61,205 nt of DNA from Actinomortierella ambigua (taxonomy: Eukaryota; Mortierellomycota; Mortierellomycetes; Mortierellales; Mortierellaceae), in assembly GCA_016098155.1 (NCBI GenBank), contig JAAAJB010000148.1, positions 1-61,205 on the forward strand. The letters are read 5' to 3'. Positions 10,294 to 24,348 of the stretch are shown one piece after another. The notes under the pieces were generated by a model. It had not been told where the DNA came from. It ran no database searches and saw only the letters and a program-made list of their open reading frames with translations. A program made the translations under genes and the position numbers. Each line of letters begins with the position of its first letter. The first letter of the stretch is position 1.

Positions 10294-13200
10294 ATGCTGC
10301 CGACTACCTCATCCACTTGGACTGCTGCTGATCAGGCCGCAACCGATCTTGCTTCAGCTACCAGTGCTACACCTGACAATACCGAGACTGATCGTGGTCC
10401 TATTGAGCATCTGCCGCACTCTGGTCTTACAAGAGACACAGATGCACCTGTGCTGGAAGTAGACAATTCTCACACCAACAACGCATCGACATCTACATCG
10501 ACATCTACAACTACCGCTAGTGCCACCCTCGACAAGCGGCCAGCAGCCACCTCTACCAGTGCTGCCTCTCCTTCTATCCTCTACACGACTCCCATCACGT
10601 CTTCATCACGATCGTTCAGCACAGCTTCCACCCCACCAGACAAGGCTTCTCCTCCACGATTGCCAGCCACTGGACGCAAGGCTCGATTCCTCCCCACGGT
10701 GGGTCTTGGCCCCTTGCCTCCATCGCCCTTTGAAGCAATGGTAATTGGACAAGGGAAGGAAGGAATGAAAGAGAAAGCAGCTTGACAGCCATCTTTTTTT
10801 TTCAGACTCCACTCCCCCCCCCCCTCTCTCTCTCTCTCTCTCTTTCTCTCCCTCTCCTTCACTCCCGCCCCTGAGAGCAGTTGTGTGTTTAGATTGGGAA
10901 GTTGATTGTTTCTTGGTCGTCCATGACGCCATGAGCCGGCGATGAATGGGCTAAAAAACTGCACCAGGACCAGGGGCTCGTAGGAGCTAGTTCCTTTGGA
11001 GAGAGAAGACGGGGGTTGGGGGTGGGGGGAACACAGACTAGTTGAGCGAGGAGAGGCCATAGGCGAGGTAGAGAGCGACTAGAGGGTGAGGGAAGAGGGG
11101 AAGGGAGAATATGTGTGTGCGTATGCAAGGGAAAGAACGCGAAAAAAGAAGAAGACCACAGGAACGTGGCGAGCATACCAAAGGGAAGCAGGGTGAGAGA
11201 GAGAGAAAGAAAGAGAGAGAGAGGAAGAGAGGAAGAGAGGAAGAGAGGAAGAGAGAGCGAGAGAGAGAGAGAAAGAGAGAGACGCAGAGAGGGAGAGAGA
11301 AACAGAAAGAGCGAATAAGAAAGAGAGACGCAAGGAAGAGAGACGCATAGAAGGAAATGAGAGAGCAGCAAGAGAACCATTGGACATGCATGCATGCAGA
11401 AACATAGGGTGAGAGGACGCGAGGTGAAGGAGCATGTGAATCAGGTCGTGCCTCCTTCCCCTCCTCATTCGTGTTGCTTCTCCTCACGCACACTCTCTCA
11501 CTCTTCTCTCCACCCCCACCACCCCCCCTTTTTTTTATGTGCCCGATGCGGACACATGCAAAGGAGTCTTGGAGTCTTGGTGGTGGTGGTTTAATCATGG
11601 AGAATGATGGAGGGACACTCCATGAGACAAGAGAGTGAGTGAGAGTGAGTGAGAGTGTGGGATAGAAAGAGAGAGAGGAGAAGTGAGGAAGAAAGTGAGA
11701 GAGACAGAGAGAGAGAGAGAGAAAGGGAGTGGACGCGAGATTGAGACAATGAGACCACATTTCTTTCGCCCCCCAGTCGTTGTTTCACACACTCACACCC
11801 TCTCACATACTCACTACCAAGTTTGACCTATTCAGTCACTTTCATTTTGTTTCTTTACACACCGCCCCTCTTCCCGCACTCAATCACTCAATCACTCACT
11901 CACTCTCCACTCACTCACACACTCACCTCTCTCCACTCTGTCTCCATGCAGCAGCATTGGGCCCATTGACATTGAATACACACATTCTCCCTTCTCTCGT
12001 ATTACTCACACTGTCTTCCTCCCCTCTATCTCTCTCATTCTTCCTTTATCTCTTTGTTCCTCTCACTCTCACTCTCACCCTCACCCTCACTCTCACTCTG
12101 CACGCGTAGAGCACGCTTTCCTCCCGCCTGCTGCCACAATCCACCACGACAAGGAGCTCTACGACAACTTCGTCTTCTCTTCTTCCTCCTCTTCCTCCTC
12201 ACAACCACCACCACCACCACCACCACCACCACCACCACCTACAAGAACATCACCTTCACGGCTACGACCACCACGACCACCATCTGTCGATACCTCCTGC
12301 TCCTGTTCTCGTTCCTGCTCCTGCTCCTTCTCCTGCTTCTGCTCCTGCTTCTCCTCCACCTGCTGCCCCGCTCCCAACCCCCCTGACCTCTTCCTCTTCT
12401 TCATCCTCCTCCTCCTTTGTCTCTTCATCATCGCCTCCTCCTCCCCCTCCCACTACTTCATTATCTTTATCTTTGTCCTCCTCCTCTGCCTCCGCGCTGC
12501 TCTCTTTGTCCTCTTCCTCTTCCTCTGCCTTCCTGTCTTCTTCGTCCATGGCCACCAGTACAACAGTACCCGGAGCAGGCGGGAATCATATTGCAGACCA
12601 TGCTAGCATAGGCACTCTCCACTCCTGCAATACAAATACCGAAAGCTGTCATGTATCCCAGCCATCGTCGACTTCTACGTCCTCCTCCTTGGCCTCATCT
12701 TCGTTGACTTGTACTGCAACCATTGACTCCTTGCAGCTGCAAGGCAGCGGTACCAACAGCAGCAGCATCAGCTTCAGCAGCAGGAGCACCAACAACAGCA
12801 CCAACAACTGTAGCTGTACCAACAATACACCCGCGGACCTTCCTTCTTCTTCTCCTTCTTCTTCTTCTTCTGTTCCTGCCCCGCATCAAGCTCCTCACTC
12901 AAGTCACCACCACCACCACCACCGCCATTTCCAACATTCTTTCCATTCATTCTTGCATTCAACTCAACACCACCATGATGCCCTACCCTCAGTCCACGAA
13001 CTCGCCCTTACAGTTAGTGCAGACATTGAGATCCATCGCCTGTGGAAAACAATAACCGAGATTCTGTCGCAACACTTCCATGCCACACGCATCACACTCT
13101 GCATGCCGCACGACTCGCCACTTTTAAACTTCACATCGTTGTCGACGTCCACCTCCGACCTCATCAATCCGTCCACCTTGCAACCGTGGGGAATCAAAGC

Positions 13201-16200
13201 TCGCTGGGACTACAAGCAGCACTTTTTAGACGAAAACACTGTGACACCAAAGGATGAGTTTGCGCACAAACACCACCGTCTAAGGACGAGCTCCAATGCC
13301 TCTGCTGTTTCCTCTTCTTCGCCCTCAGCGGCAGCGGTAGGAGCATCTTGTGGACTATCAACGCTTCCAAGTGGTGTTGTTCCAAAGGGAGCGGCTGTTG
13401 CCAACTTCCGATCCAATGGCTCGTCTTCTGGTCGCTCCTCACCAGTCTCCTCCACCACCTCACGAAAGCGCAACTCGTCCCAGACAGCACACCATCATCA
13501 CCAACCCTCAACTGGTAGTGCGATGCTCACTGGTGGATCAGGTGGTGGCAACAACGGGGGAGCCAAAGGTGGTAGCGGCATTAATACATTGGACGAGTAC
13601 CACCCCCAGGCAAACTTTTGGAGCACAGGGACAACTAGACACACAGACGACGGAGGTTATTCCTCCTCGTCATCTTGTGTCTCTGCCTACTCGTCCACTT
13701 CCTCCAGCCTGCCCATCCAACATCCTCGCGGGTCCTCCGTCCCCCCGCCACCGCCCGGCCAATCAACGTTCTCGACCAATGGTACTGCTGGTTCGTCGTC
13801 ATCCACATTACTGTGTCATCAGCCACATCCACCTTATCCCTATGGCAGCGGGATTGAGTGCTTTGCAACCCTCCAACCTCTCGAGTATGAGCCGGAGCCA
13901 CTCTTATCAGAAAAGACTATTCACGGCATCGTCCAAGCTGGCAAGACCGTCGTTCTCACGCGAGAGTATAGTGTATCCTTATCGAGCTTACGCGAGCGAC
14001 TGTTTGCTGCCGCACGGAGACATGGTCGTACTGGTCTAAAAGAGGATGATGGGGCTGAGCACGACGACGATAACGATTACGACGATGAGGATGGTGGCGA
14101 TGGCGATAGGGGCACTGGTAGAGATGATGGCGACGACGACAGTGACCAGGCGGCGGACAAACGGCAGACTCAGGAGCAACGACATCAGGAAAGTACAAGG
14201 GCTGAGCCAGGACAGCAGCAAGGAAGGAGTCTACCCAATGGTGGTATTCGTACTAGGAATGGTCGAAAGAGCATCGGTCGGAGTAGCAGTAAGAGTGACT
14301 CCGCAAAGCAGGGTCGATGGCGGGCAACATCCAGGGAGGCACCATCTTCCTCGTCCATGACAGGTACGACACTCAGTACCCAGGTTTCCATGCGGTTAGC
14401 TACTCGACCTGGACCCTTCTTTCGCTTTCATTGCTTTCTTTCTGTTGCCTCCTTTTTTTTCCCTTGACTCCGTACACCCTTTTGACTCAAGGGCGCAGGG
14501 CTAGACAACAGGTCAGGACAGGACATTTGTGGATACGTATCGATGGGGCAGTTGTTATTGGTTATCAAGAAAAGGGGGGGGGGGGATGGGGAAGAGAATC
14601 ATCCCTCATCTAAAGAAATTGACTAAAGACGGTTGAACAAGTGCAGGATGACGATGGAGGAGGAGGGGCTCACTCTCTCTACTCGAATCCGCCCAACCCA
14701 ACCCAATTCAACAGAGAACAGCATGAGGGCAAGGGAGGGAGTGGTGGAAAGAGGGGGATGAAAGAAAATTCACACTAAAGTAGTATCTATGACGGCAATG
14801 GATCAGGGCATGGGGGGGGGGGAGGGAGCCAAAAGAGAGAAGACAGGGGAGGGAGAGGACAATCAGCACAATACGCAAACACACCCACACCCACAAAAGC
14901 AGGCACACAGCAGACGTATACAACACAACAGGAACAGGTTCGACGCCAATCTCTTGAGCATCATACGCCAACCTCGATCTATGCGCCCAGAGATAGGAGC
15001 ACACTGCAGTGAACAAGGAAGAATCCAACTTTGCTGCAGGGCTAAAAACAATAGAAATGGCTTCACACCACAAGACGGGAGCACAACCATACACACCATT
15101 CCACCCAATGACGTACGCAGTGTGTTGCTGACCCGCCAGCCACACTGGGACAGTCTCGCACTTTGATATCTACTCGTACCCCGAGACGAGCAATTGGGTT
15201 TTCACTCATGGTTCATATACCCAAATGTACCTTGAAGTTCCACTAGCTGGAGAGACGGGGATGGAGGGGATATGGCTGGCTTAGGAAATCCTAAAGTTAG
15301 TGAGCCTCATTTGACAGAGACAAAGTACCACCTACACACATCAAAGATTCGAAAGATAGAAGGACAGGGGAATGAGAGAGATGGAGAGACTTTGAAAGCA
15401 TTTTTTTTTTCTCTTGCGAGAGATTTTTTGTCAATTGCAGGAATGAAAGGTTCTCCAGGGACCTCATACATCTCCAACCTATGTTCTTTTTTCTTGTTTT
15501 GTTTTTTGAAGCATGAACCACTTACCATGGACAATTCGTCTTGTTGTCTCTGATAGGACCAGACACGGTTACACCAACTCAGCATTTCGACGACCGAGAC
15601 CAACTAAAGCGATCAGGTAAGCAGTCGAGCATCCTACACGCAGCAATTCCATTTGTTTTACTTTTACAAGTAGTAGGGCGCCTTTTTTTTTCTTTGGTGT
15701 GCATTTCATGAGCATCTCGAACAAGGGCCCAAGAACTTTTGCTGTCCTCCCTCACCCTTGAATTAACGCCTTTGGTTGGTGCATTCACTGTTGACACTCT
15801 GGGATACTGTATTCGGAAGGTCTCACTCTCAACCCTCTCATCTTTGTTTCGATCCGTTCTCTTACTTGGTTGGACTACAATGTAGCACACGATATTCCGT
15901 CGTCTTTGAATAAATGGGACTCGGAAGGATCGTACTTCCCACCAATGGACCCTACCGTACCCAGTGTCGACTACAGCAATCTCGACATGTCTCCTGTAGC
16001 CCCGAGAGCTGGTTACACGGACTATGTACAGGGTTTAAACCCAACCTGGTCACAGTCACCGGCACCTTCACCTAACATCATGAAGGAGGATCCGACCATC
16101 AATCCGTTCTTCCAGCCCCTCTCCTCCTATCCAGCTATGGATGATGATACATTCGACCCGCCTGAGTCGACATCGGAAGTAACGGATGACGGAAACAGTA

Positions 16201-16959
16201 GCGCATCTGACTGCCGATCCACTAGTTTCGACAGGCACGCCCGCATCTCTCTTCCACGGATTCAACCACCTGTGACCGATAATTTGCGTTCGTTGATCCA
16301 TGTGCCACTCTATCGATCCTCCGATCAGGACAAGCAGCGTTTCTTGCCATCGGACATTCAACGCACACGGCCACCGACCGTTCCTGTGGGGATCCTGTCA
16401 ATCATGTCGGACCTCACACCCTACCCACCCGAGGCGTTGGATGTGTTGATGGAGCTCAATCCTTTCCTGGCTAACCAAATCACCAATGCACTTCGACTCG
16501 AAGATCACTTTGCAGGATCGCGGCGTTGGGGCGGTAGTCGAAGCCACCTGGACAGCGGTTTTAGGAGTGGGCCTGGTAGTAGCAACAGCGACAAGCTCGA
16601 CAGGAGTAGCATGGATGGCTATACGTCATCCGTCACAACGTCATCCCTGTCGCAATCGTTGAGACAACAGAGCCAAGGAATGGGAGGGCGACATCATACA
16701 GCGGCAGCATCATATTTATCGCAAAGTGATGGAGGACAGTCTTCAGCATCACTTTCTCAACCAACGTGGGGCACACGCCGTAGAGAATCGCATCAATCTT
16801 CTAAAATGGCCAGCGAGATTTCGCGACAGCATGTCGATGACGATCTGGAGACGCCTCGGCCGCTCGATTATGATCAGGGCAAACAGTTTCAAGAAACGGA
16901 TGCACGCCAACTACAGCAGCAGCGGACACATTACCAACAACAACAACAACAACAACAGG

Positions 16960-16992
<33 letters not shown>

Positions 16993-19900
16993 CGCATTAT
17001 TTTGACATCCCTGTACGAAAGAGCGAAAGGAGTCGTGGCAACTCGTCGGCGTCACCTTCGACCACACCGACAGGAGTGTCAACATCCTCTCAATCACTTA
17101 CACAGGCGGCCTCAATTCGTAAAAAGAATGATCCCACTGCTAGAGCAGGAAGTGAAGAAGGTCAGGAAAGTCGACCACAGCACGAGCAGTCACCTCGAAG
17201 CAAAGGACCTGAGACGCTTTACAACCTCGACACGACCACTGACGAGATTCACCGGAATCTCAACATGCTCACATTGGATGTCATGGGCGGTGCGACCTGT
17301 CCGTTTGCTCCCCGATCGAAAAGGATGCTCACGATGGGTCGGCATGCGGGTTCAAAGGCAGCCATGCTCAAGTCGCCAGCCACATCACAGTTCAAGGAGG
17401 CCGAGGAGGCGTTTGTGGCATCTTGGGTGCAGGCTCGCAAGCGATCCGAAACATCATCACTGTTGCCGGAGGATGGATCCGACGGTGAGGACATGTGGCA
17501 GACTCTGAGCACGGGTGGTGGGGACTCAGGCTTGGATAAGGGCTCTGATTCTGGTATCACACTCTCTCGGAATGGGTCTGTTGGAGCTGTAGGGCATGCG
17601 CCCCATAGCCGTGGTAGCAACCATGGCGATGTCGACTCATTGTTAGGGTCGAGTCACGAATCACCGTATTTCGCTTCAGCAATGATGCCCTCAGCCTCAC
17701 CCTCTAATACGACCAAGCGACATTTCTTCTCAACGAGCAAGCGGTCCGGCGTTCGTCGTCGGCGAAAGAGTATAAAGGACATTCAGAAACTCCATGCGTC
17801 GTCTTCAGCATCGGGAACCCTTGGAAGCAGCGCCCAGTCGAATGCCAACGACAGCTCAGTGCCACCTTCGCCACTCACGCCAGGCGCTGGTTCGGAAATA
17901 CCACTGCCGTCACTACCACCACAACCTCCATTATCATCTGGATCGTCGTCGGCGCACATGCACACGCACCGCCACATCCCGGAGAGGCCACTGTCTGCAG
18001 GGTCAATGAGCGAGGGAGGATATCTGAGCAACGACCAGTTGACATTTTCACCGCACGCGTCGCCTTCGGTCTCGCCGACGCCTCATGACCCCGATCGACT
18101 GGACCCAGGCGGTCATCGGTACAAAGGAGGAGACGCACGAAATCACCAGCGCAAGGGTAGTACGGCGACGCATCGGAGCGTAGATGATTCGATGCCACGG
18201 AAGACATCGTTGAGTCGGCATGGGAGTGGATGGAGCATCAATAGTGATGAAACTACGAGTGTTGTCACATCACCAGGATGGACAGCCAGCAATGATCGCA
18301 TCCACTCGGGGCCTCGAAAGTCGCGGCCGAAGAAGAATCCACAACACGGCCATCCCCATCTCTACCCCCATTATCACCACTTTGCGTCGAACGAACGAGC
18401 AGGTCCCCACCATTTCCCGAGGACACAGCTGTTGCGCCTGATCGTTGATGCCATTGCCCATCACGTCTTGTATGAATATTGGCCATTACAGTCAACACAG
18501 TGACGAGGCAGAGGGCAGTGTTTGGTTATTTTCCCATGGTTTCTGAGTCAGAGCCCCGAATTAACGCTGGTACCCGTTCTGATTCTATCACAATTTAGCA
18601 CACTTTCGCCTTCGACTGGAACGCTGACATGGGTGAATCAAAGATCACTTCAGTATACGGGAATGTCCATGGCACATCTGGTGAGCTCCCCTTGGACGAT
18701 CACCTTGCACGAAGATGATAAGGCGACGATCGGCCCGCTGTTCAAGGAGTGCTTTGACAAGGGTGAGATCTTCAATGCTCAGTATCGTGTCCGCCGTTTC
18801 GATGGCCAATTCCGATGGTTTCTGGGACGGATTCTACCTGTTCGAGATTATGGCGGCTCCATTGTGCATTGGTTTGGTACTATTTTTATATTTGTTTACT
18901 TTATATCCTGATCTTGTTTTTGTTTCCGGTAATTGCCATCCTGTTCATTGAAGTGATCGTTGGTCATGCATGCTGAAATTCTTATCATCGATTTTTTTTT
19001 CTTCCTGACGCCCATATGGTTGGATTCTGGGATTTGCTTTGTTGTAGGCACAAGGTGAGGCAGGGTTACGAGCTTCTGCTTGCGTGACCTCCCAGTGACG
19101 TTTTTAATTTCGCACAAAACAGACTTGTCCTTTTTCAAGCCGAGCCTACTTGATTGACCTATGGCTGCTGTTGCACATTTGCCTTTTTTTTTTTTTTTTT
19201 TAAAAAAAAAAATTGTTTCAACTTTAGCACGGACATCCACGATCAGAAGCTGGCAGAATTGCAACTCAACCGCCAGATTGAGCTGGAATTAAGCGAGGTA
19301 AGTCATTGAGTTTCCAACGATAAATTCTGGTTTTGTGATAGTGGATGGTCCTCCTCTTACCTCCTTCGCATCATTTTTTTTGTTTCAAATCACACACACC
19401 CTCCGATCGATAGAGAAAATACCGACTGTTGGCGGAAGCCATTCCGCAGGTGGTGTTTACAGCAACCCCTCATATTGGCTTGACATATGCCAATGCCAAG
19501 TGGTACACCTATTCTGGACAGGTCTTTGAACAGGCGTATGGTCTTGGTTTTCTGGATCGAGTGTAAGCTCTTTGAATTTTCCATTTTACGATCAAACAGT
19601 ACGTATGGTGGCTGGAGTGGACCAAGTCTTGTACAAACTCGCTTACTATTTTTTCCCGCCCTCTTAAAATATTAGTCATCCAGAGGATCGGGCGAAATGC
19701 TTCTTGCCCAACATTGCAGCGGAAGATAATGACGGGCCATTCCCTCGGCCGGGCAACTTTGATTTCGGAAGGACCAAGGGCGAGGAAACAACCGCCGCTG
19801 CTGGCAATGCAACCAACGCCACCGATGCTATGAATGGAGCGCATGCGCGGAAGGGATCTGAGACGCCGACAGGGGGATCGACCCACAACACCAAAAGTCC

Positions 19901-22900
19901 CGGGCACAGGCATTCGACGTCTCCAGGAGGAGGGTTTGGGCAATCGCCCGGCGATGTGTCGTACCAGACCGAGATCCGATTGAAGCGGAAGGATGGCAAG
20001 TTTCGGTGGTTTTTGGTCAAGTGCATTAGTGTGGAGGACGGCGAGCAAGGTCGCAAATGGTTTGGCACATGTACAGACATTAACGACCAAAAGATGCTGG
20101 AACATAAGTTAAAGGAGGCGCATGATGCTGCTCAAAAGTCGACCGAGAGCAAGACTCGATTCCTGTCCAACATGTCGCATGGTAAGGATGCAAACTGGGT
20201 TCTTCCTCCCCCGGCTCCCATTTTTTCCAATGCAAAGGAAAAGATACGTTGCAATATGCAGAACGAGTCCATTAACACCTCATGTTTTGTTTGTTGTTAT
20301 TACAAACAATCCCTCTTCTCGCGATAGAAATTCGAACGCCGCTGGTGGGCATCACGGGCATGATCAATTTCTTGATAACGACTGATCTGACGAGTGAGCA
20401 GCTGGACTATGTGCACACGGTACAGCAATCAGCGGATGCGCTATTGTTGGTGATCAACGACATTCTGGATCTGTCCAAGGTGGAGGCCGGCATGATGAAG
20501 CTGGAGATGGAGCCGTTTAGTGTGCACTCGATGATCGAGGACGCCAATGAGTTGTTGAACACGCTCGCGATCCAAAAGGGGCTCGAACTCGGCTTCTTGG
20601 TCGAGGACGAGGTACCGGAGGTTGTCATTGGTGATCGGGTCCGGTTGCGGCAGGTCCTACTCAATATTATTGGCAATGCTATCAAGTTCACGAGCAAAGG
20701 AGAGGTCTTTTCACGCTGTTCTGTTGTCAAATCTGGAGCCACTACGACCGCAACAGCACCCGCCTTGCCATCGTCGACCACAAAAACTACTACGACGACG
20801 ACTACTACTACTACTACCGCCACTACTACTACTGCTAGTGGCGGTGGCGGTGGACTCGCCTCGACAACGTCGTCTTTATCGTCGTCGTCGTCGTCGTCTT
20901 CGTCGACCTCTGGCACACCGAAGACGGGGGGAGATCCAAACGAGATTATGATCAAGTTTGAGATTTCGGACACGGGCAAAGGGTTTGACCAGACGGAGCG
21001 GATGGTGATGTTCAAGCCCTTCTCACAGGTGGACACGTCGTCGACGCGGAAGCATGGTGGAACCGGGTTAGGATTGGTGTTGAGCAAAGAGTTTGTCGAG
21101 TTGCATGGCGGCACAATCACTTGTGAGAGCGAGAAGAACAAGGGGTCGAAATTTTCGTTTACGTTCAAGGCCAAGATCCCACCGGCCAATGTCGTCCCGC
21201 GAGCAACGACACCAATCAGCGATGAGAAGCAAAAGACCGTCTCCTACCAGTATAGCGCCCCACAGTCGGCCGTCGCCGCGGCGGCGTCGGCGGCCGCGGT
21301 CGCGCGGGAAGAGGAGCAGATGGCTACAGCAGGAACAGGTGGAGGAACATCAGTGGAGAATCTGAACCATGGACAACAGGGCTTTCCTCTTCACCGTAGT
21401 TCGTACGACGGAAGCTTTGGGGCGACCACGCCATCGACCGTGTCCGAATCCTCGACGCCATCTTCGCCTCGCAAGTCCAAGAAGCTGCATGTGACGGGAG
21501 TGCGATTGGTGCCGGGCGAAAAGTGCAAGGCGAGCCCAGACCCCGGGGTGGTGCTTGAGAATGCCAAGCGAATCCTCGAGTCGCGGACGGACAAGGCACG
21601 TGAGACGGCACTGATGCATGGAATCGACCCCGATGCCTCCCGTCGACAGGTCATAGGAGCCGCTGCCGCACGCCGAAGCTCGGTCTCGTCATGGTCGTCC
21701 ATGTCGTCACGGTCGTCGCGTGGAGGATCGGATGCACATGGAACGACGGCTGCCGCGGCTTCGGCGTCTGCTGCTGCTGCTGCTGCGGCAGCAGCAGCGG
21801 CAGTGGTGGTAGCAGCGGCGGCGGCGGCGGCGACAAATGCATCCGGGCGAATGACACCCAGGTCGCGCGCCGAGTCGCTGCTGGAGGAGCGGCATAGCAA
21901 GCTTGGGTTCTCTAGCCCAAACCCACCCTTGGGCGAGCCACCCTCAGTGGCGATCGTGGCAGCGAATCTGCCCAATCCGGCGGATGAGATGACGCTCCGG
22001 CTGCCGGCCAAGGTGAAGGAGGCCAAGGCGTTGCGGATTCAGAAACAACAACAGCAGCAGCAACTATTGCAGCAGCAGCAGTTGCTTCAGGAGCGGATGG
22101 CAGGGGCAGCGAGGGAGCACAGTAGTAGTGGTGGGGATGAGCCAGGCGAAGACGCAAATGGGGTCAGCGGCGGATCACAAGACTCGACACCTAGCAATGT
22201 GTCGGCGTCGTTGATGGTGGACGAGGAGGCAGCACCATCGCCACCAGTCGACCCTTGGGCGTTGATGGCGGAGGCGCGGTTCATGCGACCGCGGATGCTG
22301 GTCATTGCCGAGTTTGAGCATGCGCAGGAGACGTTGCTGCACCTGATCCCCAAGCTGGCGCCGCCGTCGTCGGTTTTCGAGCCGACAGTGGATGTGACGA
22401 GCCAGGTAAAAGAAGGGTGCCAGTGGTTGCTGGGCGAGGAAGAGGAAGAGGAGGAGGGGGCTGAGGAAGGAGGCAAAGCCACCGCCAATGGTGATGCTGT
22501 TGATGGTACTGGTGCAGCAGCAGCACCACCACCGTCGAAGAGGGCTCGTTCCCGAGCACCGTACCATTATGTCATCATCAGTCTTGCCAAGTACATGGAG
22601 GTACTGGACCTGTTTGCAGTGATGCGGCAAGAGGGGGCGAGGTTGGCGCCAGGGGCGATGACGTGTGTGATCACGACGCCGATCCAGCGAGCGGCACTCA
22701 TGGAGGCAATCAAGGCCGAGGAGGCGCAGATGGAGGTGACGCGGAAGGCGGATGCGCCGAAATCGCAGGTGCAGGTGATCCCACACAAAGTCGAGTGGGT
22801 GTTCAAGCCATTGACGCGGAACAAGATGGCGATCGCCTTTGAAGAGCTGATTGTGTACCATGAGAGTTTGCTCTACCACCAGCACTTGCACACCGGAGAT

Positions 22901-23807
22901 CGCTTTGGAGGAGGAAGTGTTGGTGATGGTGTAGGAGGACCTAGAGAGGCGCGGATGTTTGCCAGCGCTGCTGGCGACTACCATGGGACGCCGTACCGAT
23001 TCCCACCGCATGTGCTTGGTACTCCGTCATATGGGATGGAAAGTGGATCGTTCTCATCGCCTGTTCTGGACGATGGCAATGTCGGCGGAGGGTCTCTTTC
23101 GCGCAGTCAGACCAATAGCCCGGCCAACAACACTAGCGGGAATAATGGCGGATGCGGTAGCGGTGGTAGCAAGGTGTCGGTGAAGCGGCAGACGGCGCAG
23201 CAGGTGGTGATGGATCAAAAGGAGATCTTTACGCAGATGAAGCAGGACCTTGAAGCGTCAGGCAGGGCAGTCCGGATTCTATTGGCAGAGGATAACCTGG
23301 TGAACCAAAAGGTGCTTCGACGATACTTTCAGATGATCGGCGCTAATTTGGTCATTGCCAACGATGGCGACGAATGCGTAGGAATCTTTGAGGAGAAAGG
23401 GCCAGGGTACTTTGATCTCATCCTGGTAAGTAGTCTTGCTTTTATTTACATGGGGCTTGTTGTATACCGAGGGATTGGTTGCTTGGACTATGGAATCTAA
23501 TCTTTTGTGTTTCTCCTGACTCCCCCCTTCCTCTCCTTAGTGCGATCTTTTTATGCCTGGTAAGGATGGGTATGAAGCCACGCGGGCGATCCGTGACTGG
23601 GAGGATCAGTACATACTAGAGAATAGAGCAAAGGACCAAGATACCACCACCGAGGGGGATTACAAACCCATCCCGATTGTAGCACTGAGCGCAAACGTGA
23701 TGGCGAATGTTGCGGAGCGATGCTTGAGCAGTGGATTCACCAGCTATTTGAGCAAACCTGTAGACTTTAAGAAACTGAGCGAGACCATCAGGGATCTTGT
23801 CTTGTGA
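10294..23807 (+). CDS. Hybrid histidine kinase: GAF-PAS-PAS-HisKA-HATPase-receiver
   Basis: Model: 10294-10740 (uncertain), 12110-14363, 15557-15616, 15886-18469, 18599-18876, 19048-19054 (7-nt microexon), 19228-19297, 19414-19562, 19676-20181, 20328-23425, 23541-23807. It sums to exactly 3,239 codons plus stop with consistent phases. A split GAF-like region (about residues 440-1030) starts SVHELALTVSADIE. Two PAS/PAC units end in WFGTSTDIHDQK and WFGTCTDINDQK (about 1780-2110). The H-box SNMSHEIRTPLVG (His ~2117) is followed by N-box LLNIIGNAIKFT and G-boxes ISDTGKGF and GGTGLGL. The receiver RILLAEDN...CDLFMPGKDGYE...SKPVDF keeps the phospho-acceptor Asp and the Lys. Role: multistep phosphorelay sensor signalling through an Hpt protein. 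Long Ser/Thr/Ala/Gln tracts pad it, including one between N-box and G-box. If exon one is wrong, the start may be ATG 12548 (good Kozak context). Confidence 0.85.
10741..12109 (+). other. Proposed 1.37-kb first intron filled with GA/CT repeats
   Basis: Between the open frame at 10294 (donor after codon 149, ATG|GTAATT) and the acceptor GCGTAG|AGCACG at 12109 both phases are zero, so they can be joined. The interior holds CT and GA tracts (10826-10860, 11190-11340, 11695-11740) and CTCAC-type repeats (11880-12100), and has no coding signature. It could instead be the promoter of a gene starting at 12548, with the 10294 frame a separate small gene. Confidence 0.4.
11190..11345. repeat. (GA)n / GAAGA microsatellite
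   Basis: A purine tract on the plus strand with GA, GAA and GAGGAA units over about 150 nt. It generates false Arg/Glu-rich frames on one strand and Ser/Leu-rich frames on the other. Confidence 0.85.
14364..15556 (+). other. Long intron of the histidine kinase gene
   Basis: 1.19 kb between donor ACAG|GTACGA and acceptor TGATAG|GACCAG, joining phase 1 to phase 1. It contains G-runs (14573-14585, 14812-14822) and no conserved protein segment I can see. The 60-nt exon that follows (15557-15616) is symmetric, so skipping it would keep the frame. Confidence 0.6.
19048..19054 (+). other. 7-nt microexon inside the first PAS/PAC unit
   Basis: Exon bases GCACAAG are bounded by TTGTAG and GTGAGG. Direct joining of the flanking exons (18876 to 19228) breaks the frame. 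Inserting these seven bases gives WFGTSTDIHDQK, which matches the second repeat WFGTCTDINDQK. The flanking introns are 171 and 173 nt. Confidence 0.8.
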
Positions 23808-24348
23808 AGAAGAAAAAAACACAAACAAACACCAAAAAAATCAATACAAATACAGCTACTTTTTATTTTCTTACTCCAATCATTATCGTCATCCGAAAGT
23901 TGTTTAACTTCGAGATATTAATATGTCATTTGCAACCAAGGATTTATATAAACCTGAGTCGCTGTTTTTTTGTTCGCCTCTCAAGCTGCGAGGAACAGAA
24001 ACAGGCGAAATCGCAATTTCTTTGTCTCATATTATTATTGTCCGCATCCCCTTGCCTTCCCATGCCTCTATCGCGAGATGTCTATACGTCTCGGTTCACC
24101 TGCTACGTTTAATCCTTTTGGCAAGACTTTATCGCATCATGGCCCACTTTCCGGATCTCGACGCGCTTCCTTTCCTCAGAGAAATATACATATCAATACA
24201 AAGTCGATTTTCATGAAGATAAACGAGGTTTCTTTCTACTTGGAGAAGATCTCAGGGAAAGGGGGAGGGGGGGGGAGCAGGAAATGATAATATTGGCATG
24301 AGAGGGGAGGGGGTGGGATGCTACTTTCGGAGCTACGAAGAGTTTTTC
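23808..24348. other. Convergent 3' region between histidine kinase and COX9
   Basis: 540 nt of AT-rich sequence with A-rich tracts just after the kinase stop (23812-23860), consistent with polyadenylation signals of two converging genes. No gene seen. Confidence 0.5.

Noticed and set aside
11038..11760. 240-codon Ser/Leu-rich frame on the minus strand
   Set aside because: It is generated by the GA/CT microsatellite; no unique sequence supports it.
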